Shown one piece after another: positions 8,352 through 16,279 of a DNA stretch of 64,000 nt. This stretch comes from Cerasicoccus sp. TK19100 (lineage in GTDB: Bacteria; Verrucomicrobiota; Verrucomicrobiia; Opitutales; Cerasicoccaceae): positions 496,001 to 560,000 of the forward strand of contig NZ_JAPWDU010000002.1 of NCBI RefSeq assembly GCF_027257155.1, written 5' to 3'. Numbering within the stretch: the first letter of the stretch is position 1; the number at the start of each line of letters is the position of its first letter. The position numbers and the translations under genes are program-made. The notes beneath the pieces are model-generated. The model was given only the letters and a program-made list of their open reading frames with translations, searched no databases and had not been told where the DNA came from.

Positions 8352-9213
8352 GACCTGGCAGCAGGCAGTCGGTGAAGCCATCACCGAGGCAACCGGCGAT
8401 TACTTTGCGATACAAAGTGAAACACCCTGTGGCGGTGGTTGCATCAACGAGGCCACCCTGCTCCACGGTGATGCGATAAGCTACTTCGTGAAGCTCAATG
8501 ATCGCAGCGCAGAAGCTATGTTTGCCACGGAGTTTCGCGCGCTGGAGGCCATCAACTCGGCAAACGCCATTCGCGCGCCCCACCCCATTGCCTTGGGTCA
8601 ATTTGCAGGTCGGGCTTTTCTGGTACTCGAAGCCATCGAGTTTGGAGCAGCACCCGCCGACTGGTCTGCCATGGGCGAACAGCTCGCTACTTTGCATCGC
8701 AAAGTAAGTGATCGCTTTGGCTGGGCGGAGGGCAACTACATCGGCTCATCCCCGCAGTGCAACGCATGGGCCGACGACTGGACGACCTTCTTTCGCGAGC
8801 AGCGCCTGAGGCCACAGCTGGAGATGGCCAAGCGACGCGGCTCACCGATTCGCGGCGCCGTTCATTTACTCGCCGCGGTGGATGATCTGCTGGCTGGCCA
8901 TCGCCCGGAGCCCTCGCTGCTTCACGGTGACTTGTGGGGTGGCAACGCAGGCCACGATGCCAGCGGTTCGCCGGTTATCTACGACCCGGCCAGCTACTAC
9001 GGTGACCGCGAGACCGACCTGGCATTCACCGAGATGTTTGGCGGCTTTCCCCCGTCATTTTACGCCGCCTACGACCGAGCGTGGCCTCGCCCAGCGGGCT
9101 ACGAGCAGCGCAAGGCATTGTATAACCTATACCATGTGATCAACCACGCGAACTTGTTCGGCGGTGGCTACCAAAGCCAGGCCGAGTCGGTGATCCGGCA
9201 GTTGTTGGCGTAG
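8344..9213 (+). CDS. Fructosamine/ketosamine-3-kinase family protein
   Basis: A 289-aa aminoglycoside-phosphotransferase-like kinase. The N-terminal [12 protein letters not shown] and YFVKLND (ATP lysine) are typical of fructosamine kinases. The catalytic loop is [14 protein letters not shown] with the metal-binding [24 protein letters not shown]. This family phosphorylates ketoamine adducts on glycated proteins or low-Mr amines, and bacterial genes often pair with LMW-PTP genes, as here. The ATG at 8344 lies inside the stop region of the phosphatase gene and is preferred over TTG 8326. It ends directly against the stop of the convergent fabI gene. It contains the palindrome at 8688-8706. Confidence 0.9.
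   Translation: MPETWQQAVGEAITEATGDYFAIQSETPCGGGCINEATLLHGDAISYFVKLNDRSAEAMFATEFRALEAINSANAIRAPHPIALGQFAGRAFLVLEAIEFGAAPADWSAMGEQLATLHRKVSDRFGWAEGNYIGSSPQCNAWADDWTTFFREQRLRPQLEMAKRRGSPIRGAVHLLAAVDDLLAGHRPEPSLLHGDLWGGNAGHDASGSPVIYDPASYYGDRETDLAFTEMFGGFPPSFYAAYDRAWPRPAGYEQRKALYNLYHVINHANLFGGGYQSQAESVIRQLLA
8688..8706. repeat. 19-bp perfect palindrome inside the kinase gene (copy 1)
   Basis: TACTTTGC-ATC-GCAAAGTA, with 8-bp perfect arms, encoding T-L-H-R-K-V. Eighteen of nineteen bases are shared with the copy at 22452-22470. Confidence 0.5.
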
Positions 9214-10014
9214 CTAGATTTTGGTCGCGGCGCTGACCACTTCTTTCTGGAAGTAGTTCAGGTCCATGCCTTGGTTGACCACGATGCCCTGCGCGTTAAT
9301 GCCGCTGCTCATCGGGCTCAGCAAAAATACGGCAGTGTTCGCGACCTCTTGCGTCGTGATCGCTTTGCCACGCAAAGTAAGTTTCTCCGCGAAAAGATAA
9401 TTCTCCAAGTAGCCGGGGATGCCGGCACTGGCGCTCGTCTTAAGCGGGCCGGCGTTGACGGTGTTAAAACGGATCTGCGTGTCTTCACTGAAGGACTTAG
9501 CGAGGAAGCGTGAGGTGCTTTCGAGCGCGGCCTTGATCGGGGACATGTAGCCGTAGTTTTCCGCAAGCACCTGGCTGGAAATGCCAATCGACACCACCGT
9601 GGCGTCAGGCTTCATGAGCGGCTTAAAAGCACGGGCAATCTCGACCAGTGAAAAACTGGAAATCGCTGTGGCTTGCAGGAAATCCTCACGCTCCGTTTCA
9701 TGAAATGGGCGGATGCCCTTGCTGTAGTTTGCAAACGCGATCGAGTGGACAACGCCATCGAAGGGTGCCCCACCCTCGGCCTGAATCTTCGCGGCCAATG
9801 CGGTGATTTCCTCTTCGCGTTCAACGTCGCATATGTGGACCTCACGGTCGCCCATGAGCTTGGTCAACGACTCCTGACGCGCCTCCGAGCGCACCGAGTA
9901 AACGACTTGGGCACCCTCGTCTTCCAAGGACTTGCCAATGGCCCAGGCCACGCTTTTGCGGTTCGCGACGCCAAAAATCAGATAGCGCCGGTTGTTAAGA
10001 TCGAGCAGAGACAT
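9214..10014 (-). CDS. fabI: Enoyl-[acyl-carrier-protein] reductase (NADH)
   Basis: A 266-aa short-chain dehydrogenase-fold enzyme that performs the last reduction of each fatty-acid elongation cycle. The N-terminus RYLIFGVANRKSVAWAIGKSL is the FabI-specific nucleotide-binding motif. The catalytic Y154-x6-K161 pair lies in ENYGYMSPIKAALE, and ISSQVLAENYG precedes it as in FabI. The C-terminus INAQGIVVNQGMDL is also typical. The start is 5 bp after the stop of the RsbW-like gene upstream, so it is probably the distal gene of a PP2C-RsbW-FabI transcript. This coupling of lipid synthesis with a partner-switch module is unusual. Confidence 0.95.
   Translation of the reverse strand: MSLLDLNNRRYLIFGVANRKSVAWAIGKSLEDEGAQVVYSVRSEARQESLTKLMGDREVHICDVEREEEITALAAKIQAEGGAPFDGVVHSIAFANYSKGIRPFHETEREDFLQATAISSFSLVEIARAFKPLMKPDATVVSIGISSQVLAENYGYMSPIKAALESTSRFLAKSFSEDTQIRFNTVNAGPLKTSASAGIPGYLENYLFAEKLTLRGKAITTQEVANTAVFLLSPMSSGINAQGIVVNQGMDLNYFQKEVVSAATKI
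9362..9379. repeat. Imperfect copy of the GCAAAGTA palindrome in fabI
   Basis: CTTTGC-CAC-GCAAAG with a shared GCAAAGTA right arm, encoding L-R-G-K on the minus strand. Its arms are shorter (6 bp) than those of the perfect copies at 8688 and 22452, so it may be coincidental. Confidence 0.3.
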
Positions 10015-10019
10015 GTTGA

Positions 10020-10442
10020 TTAATCCTCGGGCAAGGCGACGTTCTTTTTCTTCATCGTCAGCCGGTTCTTGTCGCCGTCGCGCTCGTAGTCGAGTTCGTC
10101 CATCATCTGCTTTAGAAAGAAGATGCCGAGGCCGCCGATTTCGCGGTCTTCCAATGCGGATTCCAGGTCGGGATCCTTGGAGTCAGTCAGCGGATTGAAG
10201 GCCTTGCCGTTGTCGGAGATCTGGGCAACCACCAGCTCACCTTCCATGCTCATTTCGAGGTCGATCCGATGATCGGCACCGTCCTCAAAACCGTAGGAAA
10301 TAATGTTGGTGATAATCTCGTCGAGGCAGAGATTGAAGGCATGAACCACGGCCATATTAATGTCGTGCTTCTCGCCAAATGATTCAAGGTCCGTCGCCAG
10401 TTTTTCCAGCTCGGACAAATCGTTTTGATAAGTGAAGTGCAT
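10020..10442 (-). CDS. RsbW-like ATP-binding protein (anti-sigma/serine kinase fold)
   Basis: A 140-aa GHKL ATPase domain protein (HATPase_c_2). The N box is FNLCLDEIITNIISYGF, the G1 region ISDNGKAFNP and the G2 region EIGGLGIFFLKQMMDEL. Proteins of this kind bind and phosphorylate an anti-sigma-factor antagonist (STAS protein) or hold a sigma factor. It follows the PP2C phosphatase gene by 35 bp on the same strand, the usual RsbU/RsbW pairing. No STAS antagonist or sigma factor gene is adjacent, so the third partner must be elsewhere. Confidence 0.88.
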   Translation of the reverse strand: MHFTYQNDLSELEKLATDLESFGEKHDINMAVVHAFNLCLDEIITNIISYGFEDGADHRIDLEMSMEGELVVAQISDNGKAFNPLTDSKDPDLESALEDREIGGLGIFFLKQMMDELDYERDGDKNRLTMKKKNVALPED

Positions 10443-10477
10443 CAGCAGGTGTCAGGGTTTTAGGCGAGAGATGGCGC

Positions 10478-11647
10478 TTACTTGAAAATAATTTCGACGA
10501 GGGAGTAATCGTCTTCAAAGGCGTCGCGGCCCTGGGCTTCGCGCACCCAGTCAACCATGTGGTCGACCTTGGATTTCTCCGATGGGGCCGGCTTGTCGAG
10601 CTCGATCGCGAATTCGTCGTCGGTCATCATGCCGGAGCCGTCCTTGTAATCGACTTCGTAGACGCCGTCGCTGAATACGTAAAGCTTGTCGCCGGGCTCA
10701 ATTTTGACGGTCTCGGTCATAAAGCTCAGGCCCGGCATCCCACCTATAATCATACCCGGCGTAGCCAGGCGCTGCAGATTCGCGCCGTCGCGGACCAGCA
10801 CTGAGGCCGGGTGACCACCGGAGCTGTAGACCATTTCGCGGGTCTGCTTATTGTAAACGCCATACCACATGGTGAAGTACATGTCGTTGTGCTTCTCCAT
10901 GTCGAAGGCTTCATTGAGACCGCCCAGCACAGCCCCCGGATCGTGGAAGTCTACCCCGGGCAGCGACATCGCGCGCATCACATTGATCGCCGACACCGAG
11001 TGCAGCGCCGCGCCCACCCCATGACCGCAAACATCGAGCAGGTAGATGGCGAAATGATCGTCGTCCAGCCAATGGTAGCCAAAGGTGTCGCCCGCCAAAT
11101 CCGTTGATGAGATGAAGACCCAGTCGGTCTTGACGATGTCGTCCTCATGCTTGGCCGGGAAAAGCGATTGCACGTAGCGGGCGGCTTCATCGAGCTCGGC
11201 CTGCAGCGCGGCTTGCGCGGCATTTCTCTCCAGCAGGCGGATATAGCCCGTAGAGTGGTAGCGAATGCGCGCGATGACCTCCAACTTGTCCGGCAGCTTG
11301 ACCATGTAGTCGTTGGCACCGAGCTCGAAGGCCTTCTTTTTGGTTTCCGGCTCTTCTTTGGATGAGAGCACAATGATTGGCACGTCCTTCAGCTCGGGCT
11401 TGGCGCGGTAGAACTTTACCAAGGTCAGTCCGTCGACATCCGGCATGACGAGGTCCTGCAATATGACGGTCGGCTGGATGTGAAGGGCGGACTCGATGGC
11501 CTTGGTTGGCTCGGTCATCGAGTGGAATTCGATGCCGGGCTCATCGGCTAACATGCGACGTACGGCCTCGCACACCATGCCCTGGTCGTCGACCATTAGC
11601 ACCTTGATTTTAAAATCCTGTTTCGCAGCTTCGAGGGCGTCACTCAT
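10478..11647 (-). CDS. Response regulator fused to PP2C-type (RsbU/SpoIIE) serine phosphatase
   Basis: A ~389-aa two-domain protein. The N-terminal receiver domain has the acidic pair in MVDDQG, phospho-acceptor D65 in VILQDLVMPDVDG and the lysine in VLSSKEEPE. A helical linker (AAQAALQAELDEAARYVQSLFP) leads to a SpoIIE-type phosphatase with metal-binding DLAGDTFGYHWL, LLDVCGHGVGAALHS and FSDGVYEV. Phosphorylation of the receiver should switch dephosphorylation of a STAS antagonist. It is cotranscribed with the RsbW-like kinase and fabI. Upstream GTG 11686 and ATG 11665 are alternative starts; MSDALEAAKQ looks the most natural. Confidence 0.9.
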   Translation of the reverse strand: MSDALEAAKQDFKIKVLMVDDQGMVCEAVRRMLADEPGIEFHSMTEPTKAIESALHIQPTVILQDLVMPDVDGLTLVKFYRAKPELKDVPIIVLSSKEEPETKKKAFELGANDYMVKLPDKLEVIARIRYHSTGYIRLLERNAAQAALQAELDEAARYVQSLFPAKHEDDIVKTDWVFISSTDLAGDTFGYHWLDDDHFAIYLLDVCGHGVGAALHSVSAINVMRAMSLPGVDFHDPGAVLGGLNEAFDMEKHNDMYFTMWYGVYNKQTREMVYSSGGHPASVLVRDGANLQRLATPGMIIGGMPGLSFMTETVKIEPGDKLYVFSDGVYEVDYKDGSGMMTDDEFAIELDKPAPSEKSKVDHMVDWVREAQGRDAFEDDYSLVEIIFK

Positions 11648-11686
11648 AGTATTACGGGTCAACATAGCGCACGTGATGCCCAGCAC

Positions 11687-11967
11687 AAGCGTTCAGTCGC
11701 AAAATGAGCGCTTAACCCGCTAAATTTTAAGCAGTTAGCACCAAAAATGCGCAAACAAGCACTGATTATTATGTTAGTGCTCAGATGGCACATAGGTTGC
11801 TGAGACCCCAATATATCGTTTTATTCCATAAAAGACTTACTATATTTAGGGGGAACAAAATCCTTTTTGACGCTTTCTTAACCAAAAATCATTTGACGAA
11901 TCGCCCCATTCATACGATTGTATGGATACCGGCGATTTGCCGTTAACTAACGCCAAACAACCACAAC
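11687..11967. promoter_or_regulatory. Divergent intergenic region with possible promoter elements
   Basis: This AT-rich region separates the phosphatase gene (minus) from a small plus-strand gene. TTGACG at 11893-11898 could be a -35 element for the latter. A CATAC-GATT-GTATG inverted repeat at 11911-11924 lies 17-26 bp downstream and could be an operator or overlap the -10. An 11/14 match to the CCTAACTGNTAAAG element reads towards the phosphatase gene at 11726-11739. All assignments are tentative. Confidence 0.35.
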
Positions 11968-12345
11968 ATGCCAGCAACACTCGAGACACCAAAAGCGCGT
12001 CAGGCCCCCAAGCCCAAGACGTCCCCGAAGCTCGCCGAAATCGTTGACCGTATTGACGACCTTGGCGAATGGCCCATCACCAAGTGTGACGAAGCCAATG
12101 TGCCGCTGAATATAGTAATCAGCGAACCCGATGAATTCAATGCACGGTGGACCCTCCTTGCGGACAATTTCAAGCCGCTCAATGCCACCATCGAAATTGA
12201 ATCCTACGAAATCGAAGCCGATTCCAAGGAAGACCTCCTGGCCATCGTCAACGAAATCATCCTGCCACTGTATAAGGCCGCCGTTTTCCAACTCGAAACG
12301 AAGGGCACCTGCTTCTTCTGGAGTAAAGACAACAGTCAGCAGTAA
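11968..12345 (+). CDS. Small acidic protein of unknown function
   Basis: A 125-aa protein with a Pro/Lys/Ala-rich N-terminal 25 residues (TPKARQAPKPKTSPK), then an acidic alpha/beta-looking domain (ISEPDEFNARWTLLADNF, IEIESYEIEADSKEDLLAIVNEIILPLY) ending in ETKGTCFFWSK. There is no signal peptide or membrane segment. It has its own promoter-like region upstream and a good rho-independent terminator 30 bp downstream, so it is probably a monocistronic, possibly well-expressed gene. I do not recognise the family. The even acidic/hydrophobic spacing and start context support it being a real gene. Confidence 0.75.
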   Translation: MPATLETPKARQAPKPKTSPKLAEIVDRIDDLGEWPITKCDEANVPLNIVISEPDEFNARWTLLADNFKPLNATIEIESYEIEADSKEDLLAIVNEIILPLYKAAVFQLETKGTCFFWSKDNSQQ

Positions 12346-12375
12346 GGCAGATTGGCACAGTTCAGTTAACGGATC

Positions 12376-12407
12376 ACGGGCCGGAGTAGTTTACCAGCCC
12401 GTTTTTT
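12376..12407 (+). terminator. Rho-independent terminator
   Basis: ACGGGC at 12376-12381 pairs with GCCCGT at 12397-12402 across a 15-nt loop, followed by a run of six T. It ends the transcript of the small acidic gene. Confidence 0.75.
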
Positions 12408-12418
12408 GTGTACGGATG

Positions 12419-12871
12419 TCAGGAATTGAGCCCCGCGATCTGCTGGCGGAGCCACTGCTCGAACTGCGGTTTCGGTAAGGCACCCTGCTGCTTCGCCACG
12501 AAGTTACCGCCCGCAAACAGCATCAGCGCCGGTATCGAACGAATCTGAAACAACCCGGCGGTCTGCGGGCACGCCTCGGTGTCCACCTTGAGGAACACTG
12601 CCTCCGTCGCCATCGAAGTCGCGACCTCCGCAAAGGTCGGCGCAAACATCTGACACGGCCCACACCAGTCAGCCCAAAAATCCACCACTACTGGCAGGCT
12701 CGACTTGCCCAAAAAGCGCCCGAAGTTGGCATCGGTCGCATTAATCGGCTTCCCGGGGAGCAGCGGTGCCTGGCATTTGCCGCACTTGGGCCCGGCGGCC
12801 AGTTTTTCACGCGGTGCGCGGTTGATGGCGTTACAGCTTGGGCAGACGATTTGGACAGGTTCGGTGGACAT
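12419..12871 (-). CDS. trxC: Thioredoxin 2 (zinc-finger thioredoxin)
   Basis: A ~150-aa thioredoxin of the TrxC type. An N-terminal zinc-binding pair of CxxC motifs (CPSC and CGKC, near residues 10-34) precedes a thioredoxin fold with the redox-active WCGPC in VVDFWADWCGPCQMFAP, and the cis-proline loop IRSIPALMLF. It reduces cytoplasmic disulfides, and the zinc module is linked to oxidative-stress function in this family. A GTG directly precedes the chosen ATG. It shares a strand with the downstream-located YacP nuclease gene but is separated by about 37 bp, so cotranscription is possible. Confidence 0.93.
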   Translation of the reverse strand: MSTEPVQIVCPSCNAINRAPREKLAAGPKCGKCQAPLLPGKPINATDANFGRFLGKSSLPVVVDFWADWCGPCQMFAPTFAEVATSMATEAVFLKVDTEACPQTAGLFQIRSIPALMLFAGGNFVAKQQGALPKPQFEQWLRQQIAGLNS

Positions 12872-12908
12872 CACTTGAAACTAGAAACACAAATGCCGCC
12901 ATGACAAC

Positions 12909-13409
12909 TCACTTCAGCCCATCCAGAGCGTCCCACGGGCTCTTTTCCTTCCACTGTTTTTTCACCTGCTTCTGGCGCTGATTGATCGCCTGTCGGCTGC
13001 GGGAGTCGCAGCGGGCCACCCAGTCGCGCAAGTCATCAGGGCGGATGGCGAAGCCACCACTGGCGCGAATAGACTCCGCAATCAGGTTATCCCGGCTGAC
13101 CACGGTGCACGTTTTGGGGTCCTTGGCGTTCTTGACAATTTGTTCGATCAGGCCGTCAGCCGAGAGATCGCTGGGCGAATAAAGGACGGCAAATGTGGCG
13201 ATATTGCCCGGAAACTGCGCATCGACCATCGCGCCGCGCCCATCGAAAACGACCGTGACGCGGTAGTTGTCGATGTCGTGGATGACGCGGACCGTTTCCA
13301 CTAGGTGATCACAAGCGCCCGCCGGGTCGCGGTGGAAGTATTCGGCGAAATCCGGCCACTGGTGGATTACGTTGTAGCCGTCGATCAGCAGATGATTTTT
13401 CGCCCTCAC
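12909..13409 (-). CDS. NYN domain (YacP/Rae1-like) RNase-fold protein
   Basis: A 166-aa PIN-like NYN domain protein. HLLIDGYNVIHQWPDF is the signature first strand with metal-binding aspartate. VTVVFDGRGA and CTVVSRDNLIAESI supply the other acidic residues. The tail is basic (RQAINQRQKQVKKQWKEKSPWD). The Bacillus relative is a ribosome-associated endonuclease acting in mRNA turnover; function here is inferred from the family. The GTG start (MRAKNHLLIDGYN) places the motif at the N-terminus as usual. It is divergent from pyrR across a 90-bp gap. Confidence 0.88.
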   Translation of the reverse strand: MRAKNHLLIDGYNVIHQWPDFAEYFHRDPAGACDHLVETVRVIHDIDNYRVTVVFDGRGAMVDAQFPGNIATFAVLYSPSDLSADGLIEQIVKNAKDPKTCTVVSRDNLIAESIRASGGFAIRPDDLRDWVARCDSRSRQAINQRQKQVKKQWKEKSPWDALDGLK

Positions 13410-13499
13410 GCTGCCTACGTTTCAAAAGTAACGGTAAATAGCAATACCGGTGTAAAAACCATTGCGCGTCGCCACGGCGCATTGCAAACTTCGCCGCCA
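13410..13499 (+). promoter_or_regulatory. Leader of the pyrRBC operon
   Basis: A 90-bp gap between the divergent YacP and pyrR starts must hold the pyr promoter. A TGCGC...GCGCA hairpin at 13463-13481 ends 19 bp before the pyrR start. I see neither a clear PyrR-binding loop nor a T-tailed attenuator, so any PyrR control here is not visible. Confidence 0.3.
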
Positions 13500-14036
13500 A
13501 TGGAAACCCAAGTCCGCATTGGCCCGGAAGAGATCGACGCTGCGATCAAGCAGCTCGTCGACGCAATCGTGGCGCTGGAGCCCACGCCGGAGAACGTCGT
13601 TGTCGCCGGCATCGCCAATGGCGGTGTGCCCTTTGGCGAAATCCTGGCCCAGGCCTTGAGCAAGCGTTACGATACCGAGATCCCGCAGGGGCAGCTCAAT
13701 ATTACCTTCCAGCGCGACGATTTGGCGACGAATCCCATTCCGTCGGAAAAATACCGCACCTCGCTCCCCGTCGAGCCCAATGGCAAGACCGTCATCCTAG
13801 CCGACGACGTCATCTTCTCCGGGCGCTCGGCCCGCGCCGCTCTCGCGGAGCTGCACGACCTGGGCCGCCCGGATTGCGTGCGCCTGGTTACCCTCTTCGA
13901 CCGCGGCGGGCGCAAGCTGCCCATCGCCACCGACGCCACCGGCTTCCGCCAGGAGGTCGACGCCTCCAGCAGCGTTCGCGTCGAGCTTAACCCGGCCGAC
14001 CGTTCCCAGAACAGCATCACCATTTCACCCAAATAA
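13500..14036 (+). CDS. pyrR: PyrR, pyrimidine operon regulator / uracil phosphoribosyltransferase
   Basis: A 178-aa type I phosphoribosyltransferase-fold protein. The PRPP-binding motif is VILADDVIFSGRSARAAL, and VVAGIANGGVPFGEILAQAL and QLNITFQRDDL match PyrR. In the family it binds UMP and pyr mRNA leaders and has UPRTase activity. The ATG at 13500 (METQVRIGPEEIDAAI) matches the family N-terminus; the open frame upstream of it is spurious. Its stop directly abuts the pyrB ATG, and pyrC overlaps pyrB, giving the classic pyrR-pyrB-pyrC order. This context supports a regulatory role. Confidence 0.93.
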   Translation: METQVRIGPEEIDAAIKQLVDAIVALEPTPENVVVAGIANGGVPFGEILAQALSKRYDTEIPQGQLNITFQRDDLATNPIPSEKYRTSLPVEPNGKTVILADDVIFSGRSARAALAELHDLGRPDCVRLVTLFDRGGRKLPIATDATGFRQEVDASSSVRVELNPADRSQNSITISPK

Positions 14037-14990
14037 ATGAGCACCGAAGCAGAGTGGAAACGCAAAGACCTTGTCGGCATTGAGGAATTAAGCCGCGAGG
14101 AGCTCGAAATTATTTACGCCAAGGCCGAGGAGTTTAAGGCGACGCTTAACCGCTCGCAGCGCAAGCTCCCCACCCTGCGCGGCAGCACCGTGGTCAACCT
14201 CTTTATGGAGCCCAGCACGCGCACGCGGTTGGCCTTCGAGGTCGCCGCCACTCGCCTCAGCGCGGACGTGCTGACCGTCTCCGGCAACGCCAGCAGCCTG
14301 GTCAAGGGCGAGAGCCTGCGTGACACCGCTAAGAACATCGAGGCGCTCAGCGCAGACATCATCATCATGCGGCACTCGGCGGCAGGCGCGGCGCGTTACC
14401 TTTCGCGGCAAATCGACATCCCCGTCATCAACGCGGGTGACGGCGCGCACGAGCACCCCACCCAGGCCCTGCTCGACACCTTTACGATGCGCGAAAAACT
14501 CGGCAAGGACCTGACCGGTAAGAAGGTAACGATCCTGGGCGACATCCTTTTCAGCCGCGTGGCGCGCTCCAATATCTGGGCGCTGCGTAAGCTCGGCGCA
14601 GAAGTCACGCTGGGCGGCCCATCCACGCTAGTCCCCAAGGATTTCGAGCACTTCGGCGTAAAGGTCATCCACGACCTGCGCGAAGCCTTGGCCGAGGCCG
14701 ACGCCGTGATGCTGCTCCGCATCCAGCACGAGCGCCAGTCCTCCACGCACTTCCCGTCGCTGGGCGAATACACCAGCATGTTCGGCCTCAACGAAAAGCG
14801 TGAAAGCTGGCTGAAAAAAGACGCCATCATTATGCACCCGGGGCCGATTAACCGCGGAGTGGAGCTGGACTCCAAGCTCGCCGACTCTGGCCGCTCCGTC
14901 ATCCTCGAACAAGTCACCAACGGCATCGTTGTCCGCATGGCCGTGCTTTACCTTTGCGCCTCTTACGCAGCCCAACACCGATCGGCATGA
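14037..14990 (+). CDS. pyrB: Aspartate carbamoyltransferase catalytic subunit
   Basis: A 317-aa catalytic chain that condenses carbamoyl phosphate and aspartate in pyrimidine synthesis. The carbamoyl-phosphate loop reads FMEPSTRTRLAFE, and the HPTQALLD motif and the LRIQHERQ substrate loop are intact. The C-terminus VTNGIVVRMAVLYL is typical. No pyrI regulatory chain follows, consistent with class B/C ATCases that pair with dihydroorotase. The start codon directly follows the pyrR stop and the last four bases (ATGA) overlap the pyrC start, indicating translational coupling. Confidence 0.97.
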   Translation: MSTEAEWKRKDLVGIEELSREELEIIYAKAEEFKATLNRSQRKLPTLRGSTVVNLFMEPSTRTRLAFEVAATRLSADVLTVSGNASSLVKGESLRDTAKNIEALSADIIIMRHSAAGAARYLSRQIDIPVINAGDGAHEHPTQALLDTFTMREKLGKDLTGKKVTILGDILFSRVARSNIWALRKLGAEVTLGGPSTLVPKDFEHFGVKVIHDLREALAEADAVMLLRIQHERQSSTHFPSLGEYTSMFGLNEKRESWLKKDAIIMHPGPINRGVELDSKLADSGRSVILEQVTNGIVVRMAVLYLCASYAAQHRSA

Positions 14991-16270
14991 GCATTCATTG
15001 GATCAAAAACGGTCGCATCATCGACCCGGCAAACCAGCGCGACGCAGTGGGCGACCTCTTCACCGTCGACGGCAAAATCGTCGATTCGCTGAGCGAGTCG
15101 CAAAAGCAGGAAGCCAAGGTGTTCGACGCCGATGGCCTCGTTGTTTGCCCGGGCTTCGTGGACCTGCATTGCCACCTGCGCGAACCCGGCGACCGCCACA
15201 AGGAAACCATTAAGTCCGGCAGTCGCGCTGCGGCCAAAGGCGGCTTTACGACCGTCGTAGCCATGTCCAACACCAAGCCGCCGACGGATACCGTGGGCGC
15301 GATCCGGCAAGTCGTGGACGTCATCGACCGCGACGCCGTGATCAACGTTTTGCCCACCGGCTGCCTCACCCAAAATCGTGACGGCAAGGCCCTGGCCCCG
15401 ATAGGCTCGCTGAAGTCCGCCGGTGCCGTGGCAATCACCGATGGCGGCCATTGCGTGCAGAATCATGAACTCATGCGTCGGGGCGTGGAATACGCAGCAA
15501 TGTTCGGCCTGGTCGTCATGGACCACTGCGAGGACGTTACCCAAACCGATGGCTGCGTGATGAACGAAGGCGTCTGGTCACTGCGTCTCGGCCTGCGCGG
15601 CATGCCCCGGGCAGCGGAAGACATCATGGTCTCGCGCAACGTTATTTTCGCCGCGCATTACGGCGCGCACATCCACCTGCAGCACATCTCCTCGGGCTAC
15701 TCGGTGGACATCATTCGCCGCGCCAAAGAACGCGGTATCAAGATCACCGCCGAGGCGACGCCACACCACCTGTCACTCACGGAGGCCTCGCTCAAGGACT
15801 ACAGCACGCACTTTAAAGTTGTCCCGCCGCTGCGCACCGAGAAAGACCGCCAGGCCCTCATCGAAGGTCTCCAAGACGGCACCATCGACTGCATTGCAAC
15901 GGCCCACGCGCCCCATACCGAGATCGAGAAAGACAAGGAATTCGACTTTGCGCCCTTCGGCATGAATGGCCTCGAAACCGCCCTCTCCGTCTGCCTCGAT
16001 ACGCTGGTGCACAACGAGCTACTTACGCTACCGCAGCTCATTGCTTGCATGACGCATAAGCCGGCGGGCATCCTCGGCCTTGACCGGGGAACGCTATCCA
16101 GCGGTGCTCCGGCAGACATCACCATCTTCGATCCCGAGGAAAACTGGGTGGTCTCCCGCGACAACCTCGCCAGCCTCTCCCACAACTCTCCCTGGCTTGG
16201 GCTAACGTTGCGGGGCAAAGTTCGCGCAACTTATTCCGAGGGCGAGCTGGCGTATCCATTTGCCGACTAG
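14987..16270 (+). CDS. pyrC: Dihydroorotase
   Basis: A ~427-aa class I amidohydrolase that closes N-carbamoyl aspartate to dihydroorotate. Metal ligands appear in VDLHCHLREPGD, the HLQHISSG histidine and the TAHAPHTEIEKDKEFD segment with the catalytic aspartate/histidine. The substrate loop AMSNTKPPTD is also present. The ATG at 14987 overlaps the pyrB stop by four bases and is preferred over the in-frame upstream codon at 14954. Class I dihydroorotases are often partnered with ATCase, which suits the pyrB-pyrC overlap. Confidence 0.96.
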   Translation: MSIHWIKNGRIIDPANQRDAVGDLFTVDGKIVDSLSESQKQEAKVFDADGLVVCPGFVDLHCHLREPGDRHKETIKSGSRAAAKGGFTTVVAMSNTKPPTDTVGAIRQVVDVIDRDAVINVLPTGCLTQNRDGKALAPIGSLKSAGAVAITDGGHCVQNHELMRRGVEYAAMFGLVVMDHCEDVTQTDGCVMNEGVWSLRLGLRGMPRAAEDIMVSRNVIFAAHYGAHIHLQHISSGYSVDIIRRAKERGIKITAEATPHHLSLTEASLKDYSTHFKVVPPLRTEKDRQALIEGLQDGTIDCIATAHAPHTEIEKDKEFDFAPFGMNGLETALSVCLDTLVHNELLTLPQLIACMTHKPAGILGLDRGTLSSGAPADITIFDPEENWVVSRDNLASLSHNSPWLGLTLRGKVRATYSEGELAYPFAD

Positions 16271-16279
16271 CGGCGGCCA

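Noticed and set aside
11726-11739. Degenerate copy of the element before the PP2C gene
   Set aside because: 11 of 14 positions match in the right orientation, but the TAAAG end is altered; a match of this quality can occur by chance.
13410-13499. PyrR-controlled attenuator
   Set aside because: A short hairpin exists but no terminator/antiterminator pair or recognisable PyrR-binding loop is visible in the 90-bp leader.
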